A DNA stretch of 64,000 nt, taken from positions 1 through 64,000 of the forward strand of contig NZ_JAHNZT010000001.1 in NCBI RefSeq assembly GCF_019039035.1, given 5' to 3'. This DNA comes from Citreicoccus inhibens (lineage in GTDB: Bacteria > Myxococcota > Myxococcia > Myxococcales > Myxococcaceae). The notes beneath the pieces are model-generated. The model did no database searches, was not told where the DNA came from, and worked only from the letters and a program-made list of their open reading frames with translations. Shown one piece after another: positions 31,512-40,849 of this stretch. Position 1 is the first letter of the stretch, and every line of letters starts with the position of its first letter. Made by a program: the position numbers and the translations under genes.

Positions 31512-32852
31512 CTACTCCGACTCCTGGAGGACACCCCGGTTCTCGTCGTAGGTGAACAGCTCCCCGAACCGGGCCCACCGGGCGAGGGTGTCGAAGATGC
31601 GCTCGTAGTCCTCGGACGGCATGCTCAGGACGATGAGGTCCAGGACGAGCTCGCGGCTCAGCTCCTTTCGCGGCTGCTGCTCCAGCGCGGTCCACACCTT
31701 GCGGAAGAGGCCCAGTTGCAGGAGCTGCTCGCGCCACAAGCGCTTGCGCTCCGTGGCATCCCCCTTGAGAAAGCGGACGCCGCAGGGAGACAGCACCACC
31801 TGGCGCTTGGGCGTGTCCACGAAGTCGAGCATCTCCGCGGCCTTCACCACGTTGATGACCTTGCCGAACTCCTGGTCCGTGTCCGCCGCGATGCGGAACA
31901 GCTCCTCGCGTCCGCCGCGCGCGTCCAGGTACTCCAGCAGGCCCACGAGCTCTCCGCCGGACGCATCCGGCAGCGGCTCCACCGGCGTCACGGGCGTGGA
32001 CACCGAAGCAGCTGGCTCCACCGTATCCGGCAGCTCGTGGCCCGTGATGATGTCGTGCAGGCGGTCCACCATCTGAAGCAGCTCGGGTGAGCGGTAGTCC
32101 CGAGGACGCGGCAGCCGGTTCTCCACCACGGTGCGCACCACGCCCGGGTGCGCGCCGAGCACCACGATGCGGTCGGCCATGTAGACGACTTCCTTGATGT
32201 CGTGGCTGACCATGAGGATGGACGAGGCCTGCTTGTCCTTGGCGGCCCAGATGTCGAGCACCTCGGCGCGGAGGCTCTCGGCGGTCAGCGCGTCCACCTG
32301 GCTGAAGGGCTCATCCATGAAGAGCAGCTCGGGGTTGAGCGAGAACGCGCGCGCCATGCCCACGCGCTGCTTCATCCCGCCCGACAGCTCGCGCGGATAG
32401 GCCCGCTCGAATCCCTCCAGCCCCACCTTGCGGATGGCCTGCGAGGCGCGCGCGGAGATCTCCTCGCGCCCGAGCCCCGCCGCCTTGAGCACGACCTCCA
32501 CGTTCTGCGCGACCGTCATCCACGGGTAGAGGGCGAAGGACTGGAAGACGATGGCCACCCCCGGGTTGAGGCCCTGGAGGGGACGTCCGCGGTACAGCAC
32601 CTCTCCACGCGTGGGCCGCACCAGCCCCGCGAGGATGCGCAGGACCGTGGACTTGCCACACCCGGACGGCCCGAGCAGACACACCACCTCGTTGGGGTGG
32701 ACCTGCAACGAGACGTCCTCCAGGACGAGGAGCGGCGCCCCATGCGGCTGGGCGAAGGAGTGGCTCACCCCGCGCAGCTCGCACAGGGGGACAGAGGCGG
32801 ATGCGACCTGCGCATCCAGGGGTTGGGCGGCGATGACGCGATCGATGCTCAT
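31512..32852 (-). CDS. NitT/TauT-family ABC transporter ATPase with C-terminal AAA-associated domain
   Basis: A 446-aa protein. The ABC module (residues about 25-260) has Walker A LLGPSGCGKSTVLRILAGL near residue 58, signature RELSGGMKQRVGMARAF near 155, Walker B LLFMDEPFSQVDALT and the switch VSHDIKEVV. The extra C-terminal region (about 310-440: ELVGLLEYLDARGGREELFR then IAADTDQEFGKVINVVKAAE) is an AAA-associated C-terminal domain known from some NitT/TauT-type ATPases. Its ATG overlaps the permease stop codon (ATGA at 32849-32852). It energises the fused permease. The substrate is unknown. Confidence 0.88.
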   Translation of the reverse strand: MSIDRVIAAQPLDAQVASASVPLCELRGVSHSFAQPHGAPLLVLEDVSLQVHPNEVVCLLGPSGCGKSTVLRILAGLVRPTRGEVLYRGRPLQGLNPGVAIVFQSFALYPWMTVAQNVEVVLKAAGLGREEISARASQAIRKVGLEGFERAYPRELSGGMKQRVGMARAFSLNPELLFMDEPFSQVDALTAESLRAEVLDIWAAKDKQASSILMVSHDIKEVVYMADRIVVLGAHPGVVRTVVENRLPRPRDYRSPELLQMVDRLHDIITGHELPDTVEPAASVSTPVTPVEPLPDASGGELVGLLEYLDARGGREELFRIAADTDQEFGKVINVVKAAEMLDFVDTPKRQVVLSPCGVRFLKGDATERKRLWREQLLQLGLFRKVWTALEQQPRKELSRELVLDLIVLSMPSEDYERIFDTLARWARFGELFTYDENRGVLQESE

Positions 32853-34588
32853 TTGCTCAGGGAGAAGCGCGTCTCGGCCAGGCGATGGAGGCGTCTCCAC
32901 ACCAGGCGGTTGAAGGTCACGACCATCACAGACATGACCACGACACTCGCGCTCAGCAGGGGGAAGTTCGCGGACGCCGCGGCTTCGCTGATTTGTGAAC
33001 CCAGCCCCGGGGCCGTGAGGACGTGCCCTCGGAAGGTCACGTACTCGGACACGATGCTCGCGTTCCACGCGCCGCCGGCGGCCGTCACCCAGCCCGTCAC
33101 CAGGTACGGGAAGACCGCGGGCAGATAGAGGCTCCAGAAGCGGCGCCAGACGCCGAGCCGGTAGCTCGCCGCCATCTCGCGCAGGTCCGCGGGAATGGCC
33201 GTCGCGCCCGCCACGACGTTGAACAGGATGTACCACTGGGTCCCCAGCAGCATGAGCCACATGCTCCCCCACCCCAGGCCCACGCCCAGCACCGTGAGGG
33301 CCGCGATGACCATGGGGAAGAGCATGGGCGCTGGGAAGGACGCCACCACCTGAATCACGGGCTGGAGCAGCCGAGACAGTCTCGGTGACAGGCCAATGGC
33401 CAGCCCCGCGGGCACCGCCCACACCGTCCCCAGGCAGGTGGCCAGCAGCACGCGGCCCAGCGTGAGCAGCGCCTTGCCCAACGTGTCCCCCCAATGCGCC
33501 AGCGGGACATCCCGGAGGATGAGCATCAGGCGCCCCGCTCCCACGAGGAGAGCGAGCACGAGGACGACGAGCAGCACGTGGGACACTTGCCTCGGCAGGC
33601 GGGGAGACAACCGCCGGCCGGCCCGGAGCATCACGCTCGGGCGCGCGGGAGCGGAGTCCTGCGCGCGCCGCCGCCCGGCCTGCTTCAGCGCCGCGACCAG
33701 CGTCGAGCGGCGCAAGAGGGTGAGGAACCAGGAGCCCATCTGGGCCACCTCGCCGCCCTCCTCCGTGCGAAACTTCTGCGCCCAGACGACCACCGGGCGC
33801 CAGAGGAGTTGATCCAACAAGACAATCATCGCGGTCATGGCGAGGACCGCCCACGCCATGGCCGCCGAGTCCCCGCGCGCGACGGCCACGCTCATGTACG
33901 AGCCCAGCCCAGGCAGGCGGAAATCCCGGTCCCCCAGGACGAAGGCCTCGTTGATCATCAGGAAGAACCAGCCCCCCGCCATGCTCATCATGCTGTTCCA
34001 CACGAGGCCGATGGTCGCGAAGGGCAGCTCCACCCAGCGCAGGCGTTGCCAGCCATTGAAGCGATAGACGGTGGCGGCCTCGCGCTGCTCCTGCGGCACC
34101 GAGCGCAGCGAGTGGTAGTAGCTGAACGTCATGTTCCACGCCTGCCCGGTGAAGATCATCACCACCGCGGCAAGCTCCAGCCCCACGTTGCTCCGAGGAA
34201 AGGCGGCGACGAGGGCCAGCACGAGCCCCGGCATGAAGCCGAGCACGGGGATGCTTTGGAGGATGTCGAGCAGCGGCAACAGCACGCGCTCGGCCCGCGC
34301 GTCCTTCGCGGCCCAGTAGCCATACGCGAGGGTGAACCCCAGCGAGAAGACGTAGGCGATGAGCCCCCGGCACAGCGAGAAGAAGGCGTAGCGAGGCAGG
34401 GCCGTGGGGGACAGGTCGATGTCCACCGTCGGACGCAGCGCGCCCGTCCACTCCTGAACGGTCCGCGTCAGACCGTACAAGGCCCCCACCAGGCCCGCGA
34501 CGATGAGCAGATCCACCCAGCCCGGAGCCCGGCTCGACTCGAGCGCGGCGTTCGACTCGCCGAAGGTGTTGGACGAAGAGCGACTCAC
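32849..34588 (-). CDS. Fused double permease of a NitT/TauT-family ABC transporter
   Basis: A 579-aa inner-membrane protein made of two BPD-type permease domains, roughly residues 75-290 and 370-570. Both halves carry the coupling motif EAA...G: EQREAATVYRFNGWQRLRWV and REMAASYRLGVWRRFWSLYL. About ten to twelve membrane helices are visible (for example GWVDLLIVAGLVGALYGL). A single polypeptide replaces the usual pair of identical permeases. It is translated before, and coupled to, the ATPase. No substrate-binding protein is encoded in the window, so it must be elsewhere. Divergent from the sigma-54 regulator gene. Confidence 0.85.
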   Translation of the reverse strand: MSRSSSNTFGESNAALESSRAPGWVDLLIVAGLVGALYGLTRTVQEWTGALRPTVDIDLSPTALPRYAFFSLCRGLIAYVFSLGFTLAYGYWAAKDARAERVLLPLLDILQSIPVLGFMPGLVLALVAAFPRSNVGLELAAVVMIFTGQAWNMTFSYYHSLRSVPQEQREAATVYRFNGWQRLRWVELPFATIGLVWNSMMSMAGGWFFLMINEAFVLGDRDFRLPGLGSYMSVAVARGDSAAMAWAVLAMTAMIVLLDQLLWRPVVVWAQKFRTEEGGEVAQMGSWFLTLLRRSTLVAALKQAGRRRAQDSAPARPSVMLRAGRRLSPRLPRQVSHVLLVVLVLALLVGAGRLMLILRDVPLAHWGDTLGKALLTLGRVLLATCLGTVWAVPAGLAIGLSPRLSRLLQPVIQVVASFPAPMLFPMVIAALTVLGVGLGWGSMWLMLLGTQWYILFNVVAGATAIPADLREMAASYRLGVWRRFWSLYLPAVFPYLVTGWVTAAGGAWNASIVSEYVTFRGHVLTAPGLGSQISEAAASANFPLLSASVVVMSVMVVTFNRLVWRRLHRLAETRFSLSK

Positions 34589-34819
34589 GCCGCCCCGCCT
34601 TGCGATGCACGTGCCAGCGCCTCCCCTTGGGTGCGGCCTCCGCGCGTCCAGGCATTCCGCCGCATTCGCGCCGCGCCGGAGCCGGCAAAATGCAGGCTCG
34701 ACCCGGGGCCGAGGTCTGCCGCGCGTCGACGCCTCACGGGTGGCGGCGCGGGCCGTGTCCCGCTGGCGCAGGGCTTGCGAGAATCACGAGGCCCGCCCAG
34801 GCCTCGTCCTCCGCGTTGC

Positions 34820-34848
34820 TTCTGACGCCTGTCCCCCCACGCTAGGCT
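34820..34848 (+). promoter_or_regulatory. Promoter of the response regulator gene
   Basis: TTCTGA (34820-34825) and TAGGCT (34843-34848) with a 17-nt spacer are followed by the ATG eight bases later. The tight spacing suggests a leaderless or nearly leaderless mRNA. Confidence 0.5.
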
Positions 34849-34856
34849 GGCCGCCC

Positions 34857-36227
34857 ATGTCCCCTCCCGAGCGACACGATGTTCCCTGGACCGCGCTGGT
34901 GGTGGACGACGACACGGGTGTCCGTCAGTCCCTCCGGCTGTGCCTCGAGGCAGCGGGCGGGCGGGTGCTCGGGGTCGGCACCACCGGCGCCGCGCTCGAA
35001 GCGATGGAGCGAGGGCGGTTCGACGTCATCTTCCTCGACCTGTGGCTGGGCGCCGAGTCCGGGCTCGACGTGCTCCCCGAGTTGCTGCGCCGGCAGCCCG
35101 ACGCGGGGATCGTGGTCATCACCGCGTTCGCGACCTTCGAGAGCGCGGTGGAGGCGATGAAGCGCGGCGCGGCGGACTACCTGCCCAAGCCCTTCACGCC
35201 GGAGCAGGTGCGGCTCGCGGCGGACCGCCTGCTGCGCACGCAGCGCCTGCGACGGCGCGTGGTCGAGCTGGAGCAACAGCTCGATGACAGCGACGTCGGG
35301 CATGTCTTCTCCTCGCAGAGCGCGCCCTTCCACGGCTTCATGGAGACCGCCGCGCGCGCGGCGTCCGCGGACTCGGTGGTCCTGCTTCGCGGGGAGAGCG
35401 GCACGGGCAAGAACGTGTTCGCCCGCTGGATTCACGAGCACAGCCCCCGCGCGGGGGCGCCCTTCGTGAGCGTGAACTGTCCGGCGCTCTCCAATGACTT
35501 GATGAGCAGCGTGCTGTTCGGCCACCGGCGCGGCGCCTTCACGGGGGCCGTCTCGGATGTGGCGGGCAAGGTGCAGGAGGCGGAAGGGGGCACCCTCTTC
35601 CTGGATGAAATTGGCGACCTGTCGCCGGACGCCCAGGCCCGCCTGCTGCGCTTCCTCAATGACCGGACCTATGAGCGGCTCGGCGAGGCGCGCGAGCGCA
35701 GGGCCCATGTCCGCATCCTCGCCGCGACGCATCGCCCGCTGGAGGAGGAGGCGCGCACGGGGAGGTTCCGGGAAGACCTCCTCTATCGCATCAACGTGCT
35801 GATGCTCACGCTGCCGGCCCTGCGCGAGCGCCCCGAGGACGTCGTGCCGCTCGCGCGCCACTACCTGGCGTTCTTCGCGCGGCAGCAGCGCCGGCCGGGG
35901 CTCGCGTTCTCACCGGAGGCCGAGGCGGCCATCGCGAGCCACCCGTGGCCGGGAAACCTGCGCGAGCTGCGCAACGCGGTGGAGCGCGCCGCCATCCTCG
36001 GCGCCTCTGCCCCCCTGGGGCCCGGGGACCTGGGGCTCGTCGCCTCGCGTGCGAGCGGCGGAGGGGCGCGCGTGCGCGTGGGGGACAAGGTGAGCCTCGA
36101 CGAGCTCGAGCGCGAGCACATCGCCTCCATCATCGCGCAGGTCCCCACGCTGGAGGCCGCGGCGCGGGTCCTGGGCATCGACGCCACCACCCTTCAGCGC
36201 AAGCGCAAGCGCTACGGGCTCGTCTGA
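34857..36227 (+). CDS. Sigma-54-dependent (NtrC-type) response regulator
   Basis: A 456-aa activator in three parts. Residues 10-125 are a receiver (ALVVDDDTGVRQSLRL with the acidic pocket, phosphoacceptor Asp in DVIFLDLWLGAESGLD near 60, Lys in DYLPKPFTP). Residues about 145-375 are the AAA+ domain with Walker A RGESGTGKNVF, the sigma-54 contact GAFTGAVSD, Walker B GTLFLDEIGDLS and the sensor R. The C-terminus is a Fis-type helix-turn-helix (AARVLGIDATTLQRKRKRYG). It is followed ten bases later by its histidine kinase and then efflux genes, the likely targets. Confidence 0.93.
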   Translation: MSPPERHDVPWTALVVDDDTGVRQSLRLCLEAAGGRVLGVGTTGAALEAMERGRFDVIFLDLWLGAESGLDVLPELLRRQPDAGIVVITAFATFESAVEAMKRGAADYLPKPFTPEQVRLAADRLLRTQRLRRRVVELEQQLDDSDVGHVFSSQSAPFHGFMETAARAASADSVVLLRGESGTGKNVFARWIHEHSPRAGAPFVSVNCPALSNDLMSSVLFGHRRGAFTGAVSDVAGKVQEAEGGTLFLDEIGDLSPDAQARLLRFLNDRTYERLGEARERRAHVRILAATHRPLEEEARTGRFREDLLYRINVLMLTLPALRERPEDVVPLARHYLAFFARQQRRPGLAFSPEAEAAIASHPWPGNLRELRNAVERAAILGASAPLGPGDLGLVASRASGGGARVRVGDKVSLDELEREHIASIIAQVPTLEAAARVLGIDATTLQRKRKRYGLV

Positions 36228-36237
36228 GGAGGACCGC

Positions 36238-38106
36238 ATGCCCATGCCTCGCCACTGGGGCCTTCGCGCCCGGTTCCTCGTCGCGTGTGGCCTGCTCGTG
36301 CTCACCACGGTGAGCGCGAGCGTCTGGACGCTCGCCACGCTCTCCCGACTCAGCGGCGAGGTGGGCGCCACGGTGAAGGACAGCGACGAGGCCACCGCCG
36401 CCACCGCGAGGATGGGCAGCGCGCTGGAGCGCGAGGACGACGCGCTCCTGTTGGCACTCACCGGCGACGACCACGCGCTGGGCCCCGAGCGCCAAAGCAC
36501 GGACAGGGCCCTGGAGCGCCTGACCGCGCTGCTCACCACGCGGCCCGAGCGACAGGCCGCCACCCTCTTGCGAGAAGAAGTCGAGGCCTATCGCGCCGCG
36601 GCGAATCGCATCGCGGCCGGGGCCGGCGCCCCGGATGCGCTCGGCCGATACCACCGCGAGGCGAACCCGCTGCTGCGACATGCCGCCGCGACGACCCTGA
36701 GCATCCGCGACCACCACTTCGAGGCGACCCGGCAGGTGGCCCGCTTCGCCCATGAAGAGTCCATCCGTGCGCGGCGCGTGATGCTGACCATCACCGTGGT
36801 GGCGCTGCTCACCTCCGCCCTGTTGGCGCTCCACCTGGCCCGCTCGGTCATCCTCCCCCTGCGGCGATTGACGCGCGGGGCGAACACCATCCGCCGCGGC
36901 GAGTTTGGCGAGCCCATCCCCGTGGAGTCCGGCGATGAGCTGGGGCAGCTCGCGAGCGCCTTCAACCAGATGGCGACCGACCTCGCGGAGTTCCGCCGCT
37001 CGAACCTGGGCGAGGTCCTCCACGCCAAGGCCGCCCTGGAGGCCACGCTCGAGGCACTGCCCGACGCGGTCGTGCTGCTGGACGTCTCCGGCCGCGTGCT
37101 CTCCACGAACCGCAGCGCGCGCGAGCTGCTCATCGCCTCGGGCATCCCCTCGCTCGCGAGCATCCACGAGCTCACGCTCAGCGGCTTCGATCCGCGCGCC
37201 GTGCTGGCGTTGGCCTCGTCGCCTCGCGGCGCGGCGCCGCTGACGGACCTGGGCCGAGCCCTGCGCATCACCCGGGAGGAGCGCGTCCACCGCCTGCTCC
37301 CGCGCGTGGTGCCCGTGCCGGGACTCTCCGCGGAGCGCGACGCGGCGCTGCTGCTCCTCTATGACGTGACCGAGCTCGTGCGCCTGGACGAGATGCGCGC
37401 CGAGTTTGTGGCCGTGGCCTCGCACGAGCTGGGCACTCCGCTCACCACCTTGCGGATGACGCTGCTCATGCTCCAGGAGTCCGCCGCGTCCCTCTCGCCC
37501 CGGAACCAGGAGCTCGTGCGGACCTCGCTGGGTGGCGTGGAGCAGCTCGCGGAGACGGTGGACGAGTTCCTCGACCTGACTCGCATCGAGGCGGGACAGC
37601 TCAAGCTCTCGCGGGAGCGAATCTCCCCCGTGGACCTGGCCACCGAGTGCGTCCGCCGCTGTCGCGCGCGGACCGAGGACGCCGGCCCCCGCGTGGAGCT
37701 CACCGTGGCGGGAGCGCCCTCCACGTTCTGGGCGGATCCGGTCCGCTTGCGCGTGGTGTTGGACAACCTGCTGACCAATGCCCTCAAGTACACGCCCCCC
37801 TCGGGTCAGGTCGTGCTGAGCGTGGACACGCCGGGCCAGGGTGGGCAACGGACCGTGCGCATCACCGTCACCGACAGCGGCCCCGGCGTCCCCGAAGAGT
37901 TCCGCGAGCGCATCTTCGACAAGTTCTTTCGCGTCGAGCACCACCGCCCCGGAACGGAGACGGGCACCCGGGGCTCGGGGATCGGGCTGTACCTCTGTCG
38001 ACAAATCGTGGAGCTGCACGGGGGCAGCATCCACTGTCAGCAGGGCGACGGCGGCACCGGGGCCATGTTCCTCGTGTCGCTGCCCGCGGCGGAGGCCCGC
38101 GCCTGA
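36238..38106 (+). CDS. Sensor histidine kinase
   Basis: A 622-aa membrane kinase. Helix 1 (ARFLVACGLLVLTTVSASVW, residues 11-30) and helix 2 (VMLTITVVALLTSALLALHL, about 180-200) enclose a 150-residue periplasmic sensor. HAMP (about 200-255) and a PAS domain (KAALEATLEALPDAVVLLDV) precede the HisKA phosphoacceptor FVAVASHELGTPLTTLRMTL (His near 397) and HATPase_c motifs (LLTNALKYTPPSG, VTDSGPGVPEE, RGSGIGLYLC). GAGGAGGACCGC ahead of the ATG gives a strong ribosome site. It pairs with the regulator upstream and probably senses a periplasmic signal such as a metal. Confidence 0.92.
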   Translation: MPMPRHWGLRARFLVACGLLVLTTVSASVWTLATLSRLSGEVGATVKDSDEATAATARMGSALEREDDALLLALTGDDHALGPERQSTDRALERLTALLTTRPERQAATLLREEVEAYRAAANRIAAGAGAPDALGRYHREANPLLRHAAATTLSIRDHHFEATRQVARFAHEESIRARRVMLTITVVALLTSALLALHLARSVILPLRRLTRGANTIRRGEFGEPIPVESGDELGQLASAFNQMATDLAEFRRSNLGEVLHAKAALEATLEALPDAVVLLDVSGRVLSTNRSARELLIASGIPSLASIHELTLSGFDPRAVLALASSPRGAAPLTDLGRALRITREERVHRLLPRVVPVPGLSAERDAALLLLYDVTELVRLDEMRAEFVAVASHELGTPLTTLRMTLLMLQESAASLSPRNQELVRTSLGGVEQLAETVDEFLDLTRIEAGQLKLSRERISPVDLATECVRRCRARTEDAGPRVELTVAGAPSTFWADPVRLRVVLDNLLTNALKYTPPSGQVVLSVDTPGQGGQRTVRITVTDSGPGVPEEFRERIFDKFFRVEHHRPGTETGTRGSGIGLYLCRQIVELHGGSIHCQQGDGGTGAMFLVSLPAAEARA

Positions 38107-38261
38107 GCCGGAGGCGAGCGCTCCTCGCCGTCCAGGCATTCCGCCGGTTCCCTACGCAACCCTGTCCCGCGTCTCGCGGGGATGCCACGCACGGGTGCGC
38201 CCGCACGCGCTCGTGAAGCCGCGCGTCGCGAGGCGGCGCGGGACTTGCTCAAGGCGCGGCC

Positions 38262-39671
38262 GTGGATACCCGACGACCTCCGCGCCCCCCCGGCGCTCCG
38301 CCTGACTCGCACCACGCCCTCGCGGGATGGCTCGGCCTCGTCCTGCTGGGGACTGGCTGCGTTCCACCGCATCCCGCGGCCACGCCCACGTCGCTCGGGC
38401 GCGCACCGCCGCTCTTGATGCAGACGGGCGCGACGCCAGCCCTGGCCTCTCGCATCGACTCGCCCCGAGACCTTCCCGCCTACGTGCAAGCCGACCCGAA
38501 GACCCAGGCCGCCTTGCAGGGCATCGAGCAGGCCCAGGGGGAGGCCGTGACAGCGGGCCTGCTGCCCAATCCCTCGCTCGCGGTGACCCAATCCCTGCTG
38601 CCCTTCCCTGGGAGTCCCTTCGATGCGCAATCACATCAAGGCGGGCCTCCCCAGCTCGACCTCCAGGTCAGCTATCCGCTCGATGCGCTCCTCTTCGGCA
38701 AGCGCGCGGCGGCGCAGGAGGCGGGGCGGCTCGGGGTGGACGTCGCGCGCGCCGAGTACGACGACGTCACCCGACAGCGCGTCCAGGAAGCCCTCACCGC
38801 GTACTACGACGTGCTCCAAGCCGCGCAGCTCGTCGAGCTGGCCCGCTCGGAGGTCGCGCAGTTGGAGCGGCTGGAGGCGGTGACCGAGCGGCGCGTGGCG
38901 CTCGGCGGAGCAGGCGCCATCGAGGTCGATCGCGCGCGCGTGGCGCGGCTCGCCGGCAGTCGCCGGGCCGTCCTCGCGGAGCTGGCCCGTGAGACGGCGC
39001 TCAGTCGCTTCCGCTCGCGGTTGGGTGCGACGGGGAGCACGGCCCAGGTGGAGCCCTCGGGCAACCTGGAGGTCGTCGAGGCGCCACCCCCTCCGGACCT
39101 CGACACCGCGTTGCGGTTGGCGGAGGCCCATCGCCCGGCTCTCCTCGTGGCCCGGAGGCGGTCCGCCCTGGCTCGCGCGGAGCTGACCCGGGAGCAGCGT
39201 GCCGCGTGGCCCACGCTCAGCGTGACCGCCGGCTACACGCGACAGTTTCAGCAACAGGCCATCGGCTTTCCCGACGTGAACGCCTGGGGCGCGGGGCTCG
39301 AGGTGTCGCTCCCGCTGCTCGACCGCAATCAAGGCGCCATCGCGCGCGGGCGCGCCACCGTTCGCCAGTCGGAGCTGCTCCTGGAGTCCACGCGCGTCGA
39401 GGCGCGCGCGGAGGTCGAGCAGGCGCTCGCCACCTACGCCACGGCGCGACAGGTGGTGCTGACCCTGGACGCGCAAGCCCTGGAGTCCGCCGCGAGCGCG
39501 AACCAGCGCGTCGAGCGCGCGTACGAGTTGGGCGGCAGGACGTTGCTCGAGGTCCTCGACGCCCAAGCGGCCTACCGCGACGCCCTGCGCGAGCACATCA
39601 GCGCGAACGCCGAGCTGCTGCGCGCGCTCCATCAACTTCATTTCCTCCTGGGAACGGAGTGGCCACCGTGA
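38262..39671 (+). CDS. TolC-family outer membrane efflux protein
   Basis: A 469-aa outer-membrane channel subunit with the OEP fold. WLGLVLLGTGC gives a lipoprotein signal in a longer-than-usual N-terminus starting at GTG 38262. The two repeats of alpha-barrel helices are visible (YDDVTRQRVQEALTAYYDVL; AREEVEQ-like region ARAEVEQALATYATARQVVL) and the ends YELGGRTLLEVLDAQAAYRD match the family. It overlaps the fusion-protein gene by four bases (GTGA) and forms the outer part of a CusCBA/CzcCBA-type pump. Confidence 0.88.
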   Translation: MDTRRPPRPPGAPPDSHHALAGWLGLVLLGTGCVPPHPAATPTSLGRAPPLLMQTGATPALASRIDSPRDLPAYVQADPKTQAALQGIEQAQGEAVTAGLLPNPSLAVTQSLLPFPGSPFDAQSHQGGPPQLDLQVSYPLDALLFGKRAAAQEAGRLGVDVARAEYDDVTRQRVQEALTAYYDVLQAAQLVELARSEVAQLERLEAVTERRVALGGAGAIEVDRARVARLAGSRRAVLAELARETALSRFRSRLGATGSTAQVEPSGNLEVVEAPPPPDLDTALRLAEAHRPALLVARRRSALARAELTREQRAAWPTLSVTAGYTRQFQQQAIGFPDVNAWGAGLEVSLPLLDRNQGAIARGRATVRQSELLLESTRVEARAEVEQALATYATARQVVLTLDAQALESAASANQRVERAYELGGRTLLEVLDAQAAYRDALREHISANAELLRALHQLHFLLGTEWPP

Positions 39672-40849
39672 CGACACCTGAAACGGAGTTCAATCCCCGC
39701 GGGCTCGCGCCCTCCTCCCCCGCGCGAGGCCGCAGGCGCGACGCGGTGAGCTGGGCCGTCACCCTGGGCGGGCTCGGCGCCTTGTTCGTCTTCTTGCTCG
39801 GCTCGAAGCCCCCCGCCGCGGCCTCCTCCGCCCCCCTGCCCCAGGCAGGTGTCCAGGTCACCGCGCGCGGGACGCTGAGCGTGCCGACGACCGGGCCCTT
39901 CGTCCAACACCTGAGCCGAATCACCGCGCGGTCACGGCCCCTCGCCGCGCCGCTCGTCGAGGCCACGGGGACGCTGCTCGCGACCTCCCTCCCCCTCCCG
40001 AGCGAGGGCGCGGAGACGCCCTGGCAGTTCGCCTCCAGCGAGCTGTTGTCCTCCTACGGAGAGCTGCTCCAGGCAGACGCCGACGTCGCGTTCCAGGAGC
40101 GACAGGTCCAGGCCCGCGAGCAATTGGAAGCGGCCCGGCTGCGCGCCCAGACCGAGAGCGTCGCGCGGCTCCGAGGGCTCGTGGAGGTTGGCGCCGACTC
40201 CGCTCGGGAGTTGGCGGGCGAGGAGGCGAGCCTTCGCGAGCACCAGCTCGAATCCGAGCGCGCGCTGCACGAAGCACGCGGCGCGCTCCAGACGGCGCGG
40301 CGGCGACAAGCGGTCCTGACGCGGCAACTCGAGCAGGTGGGGCTGGCGCCCGAACTCTTGCGACAGGGCGAGCCCGGACGAGCCTGGCTCGTCGCCGAGG
40401 TGCCCGAGCTGCGACTGGCCCAGGTTCGCGAGGGCCAGACGACCACGGTTCGCTTCTTCGCGCGGCCCGAGCCCCCCATCACCGCCAACGTGCGCCGCAT
40501 CCTGCCCACCGTCTCGGCGACGCAGCGGACGGCGCGGGTGGTGATTGGCCTGGACGCGGAGGCCTCGCTCAGGCCCGGGATGTTCGCCCGAGTCGGGCTG
40601 GGGACCCAGCAGCGGGAGGCGCTGCTCATCCCTTCGTCGGCCGTGCTGCACGTGGACCGCTCAGACTACGTGCTGGTCGGCCCGGGAGCAGAGCTGACCC
40701 CCACGCCCGTGGTCCTCGGAGAGTCGCGAGGAGAGGAGACGGAGATCCTCTCGGGGTTGAGCCCGGGGACGTCCCTCCTGGGCGACGGGGCCATCCTGCT
40801 CAAGCCCGCGCTCGTGGAGAGTCTGGCCGTGCGCGGAGGCGAGCGATGA
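39668..40849 (+). CDS. Periplasmic adaptor (membrane fusion) subunit of an RND efflux pump
   Basis: A 393-aa adaptor. One N-terminal membrane segment (AVSWAVTLGGLGALFVFLLG) anchors it; a coiled-coil hairpin follows (ADADVAFQERQVQAREQLEA ... ARRRQAVLTRQLEQVGLAPE); the beta-barrel and membrane-proximal parts include GQTTTVRFFARPEPPITANV and LRPGMFARVGLGTQQREALL. Its GTG start overlaps the TolC stop, and its stop (40847-40849) overlaps the RND ATG, so the three are coupled. No His- or Met-rich metal-binding extension is seen. Confidence 0.85.
   Translation: MTTPETEFNPRGLAPSSPARGRRRDAVSWAVTLGGLGALFVFLLGSKPPAAASSAPLPQAGVQVTARGTLSVPTTGPFVQHLSRITARSRPLAAPLVEATGTLLATSLPLPSEGAETPWQFASSELLSSYGELLQADADVAFQERQVQAREQLEAARLRAQTESVARLRGLVEVGADSARELAGEEASLREHQLESERALHEARGALQTARRRQAVLTRQLEQVGLAPELLRQGEPGRAWLVAEVPELRLAQVREGQTTTVRFFARPEPPITANVRRILPTVSATQRTARVVIGLDAEASLRPGMFARVGLGTQQREALLIPSSAVLHVDRSDYVLVGPGAELTPTPVVLGESRGEETEILSGLSPGTSLLGDGAILLKPALVESLAVRGGER

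Noticed and set aside
31512-34688. Single minus-strand open frame of 1058 codons spanning the ABC ATPase and permease region
   Set aside because: Only its C-terminal 446 residues are protein-like (the ATPase). The N-terminal part is the wrong frame of the permease gene, which has its own proper frame.
36130-38139. Minus-strand open frame of 669 codons antisense to the histidine kinase
   Set aside because: The low-complexity composition mirrors high GC3 in the kinase gene; no start signal or motif is present.
38107-38261. Sigma-54 promoter before the TolC gene
   Set aside because: I looked for TGGCAC-N5-TTGC-type boxes on this stretch and saw none close enough to report.
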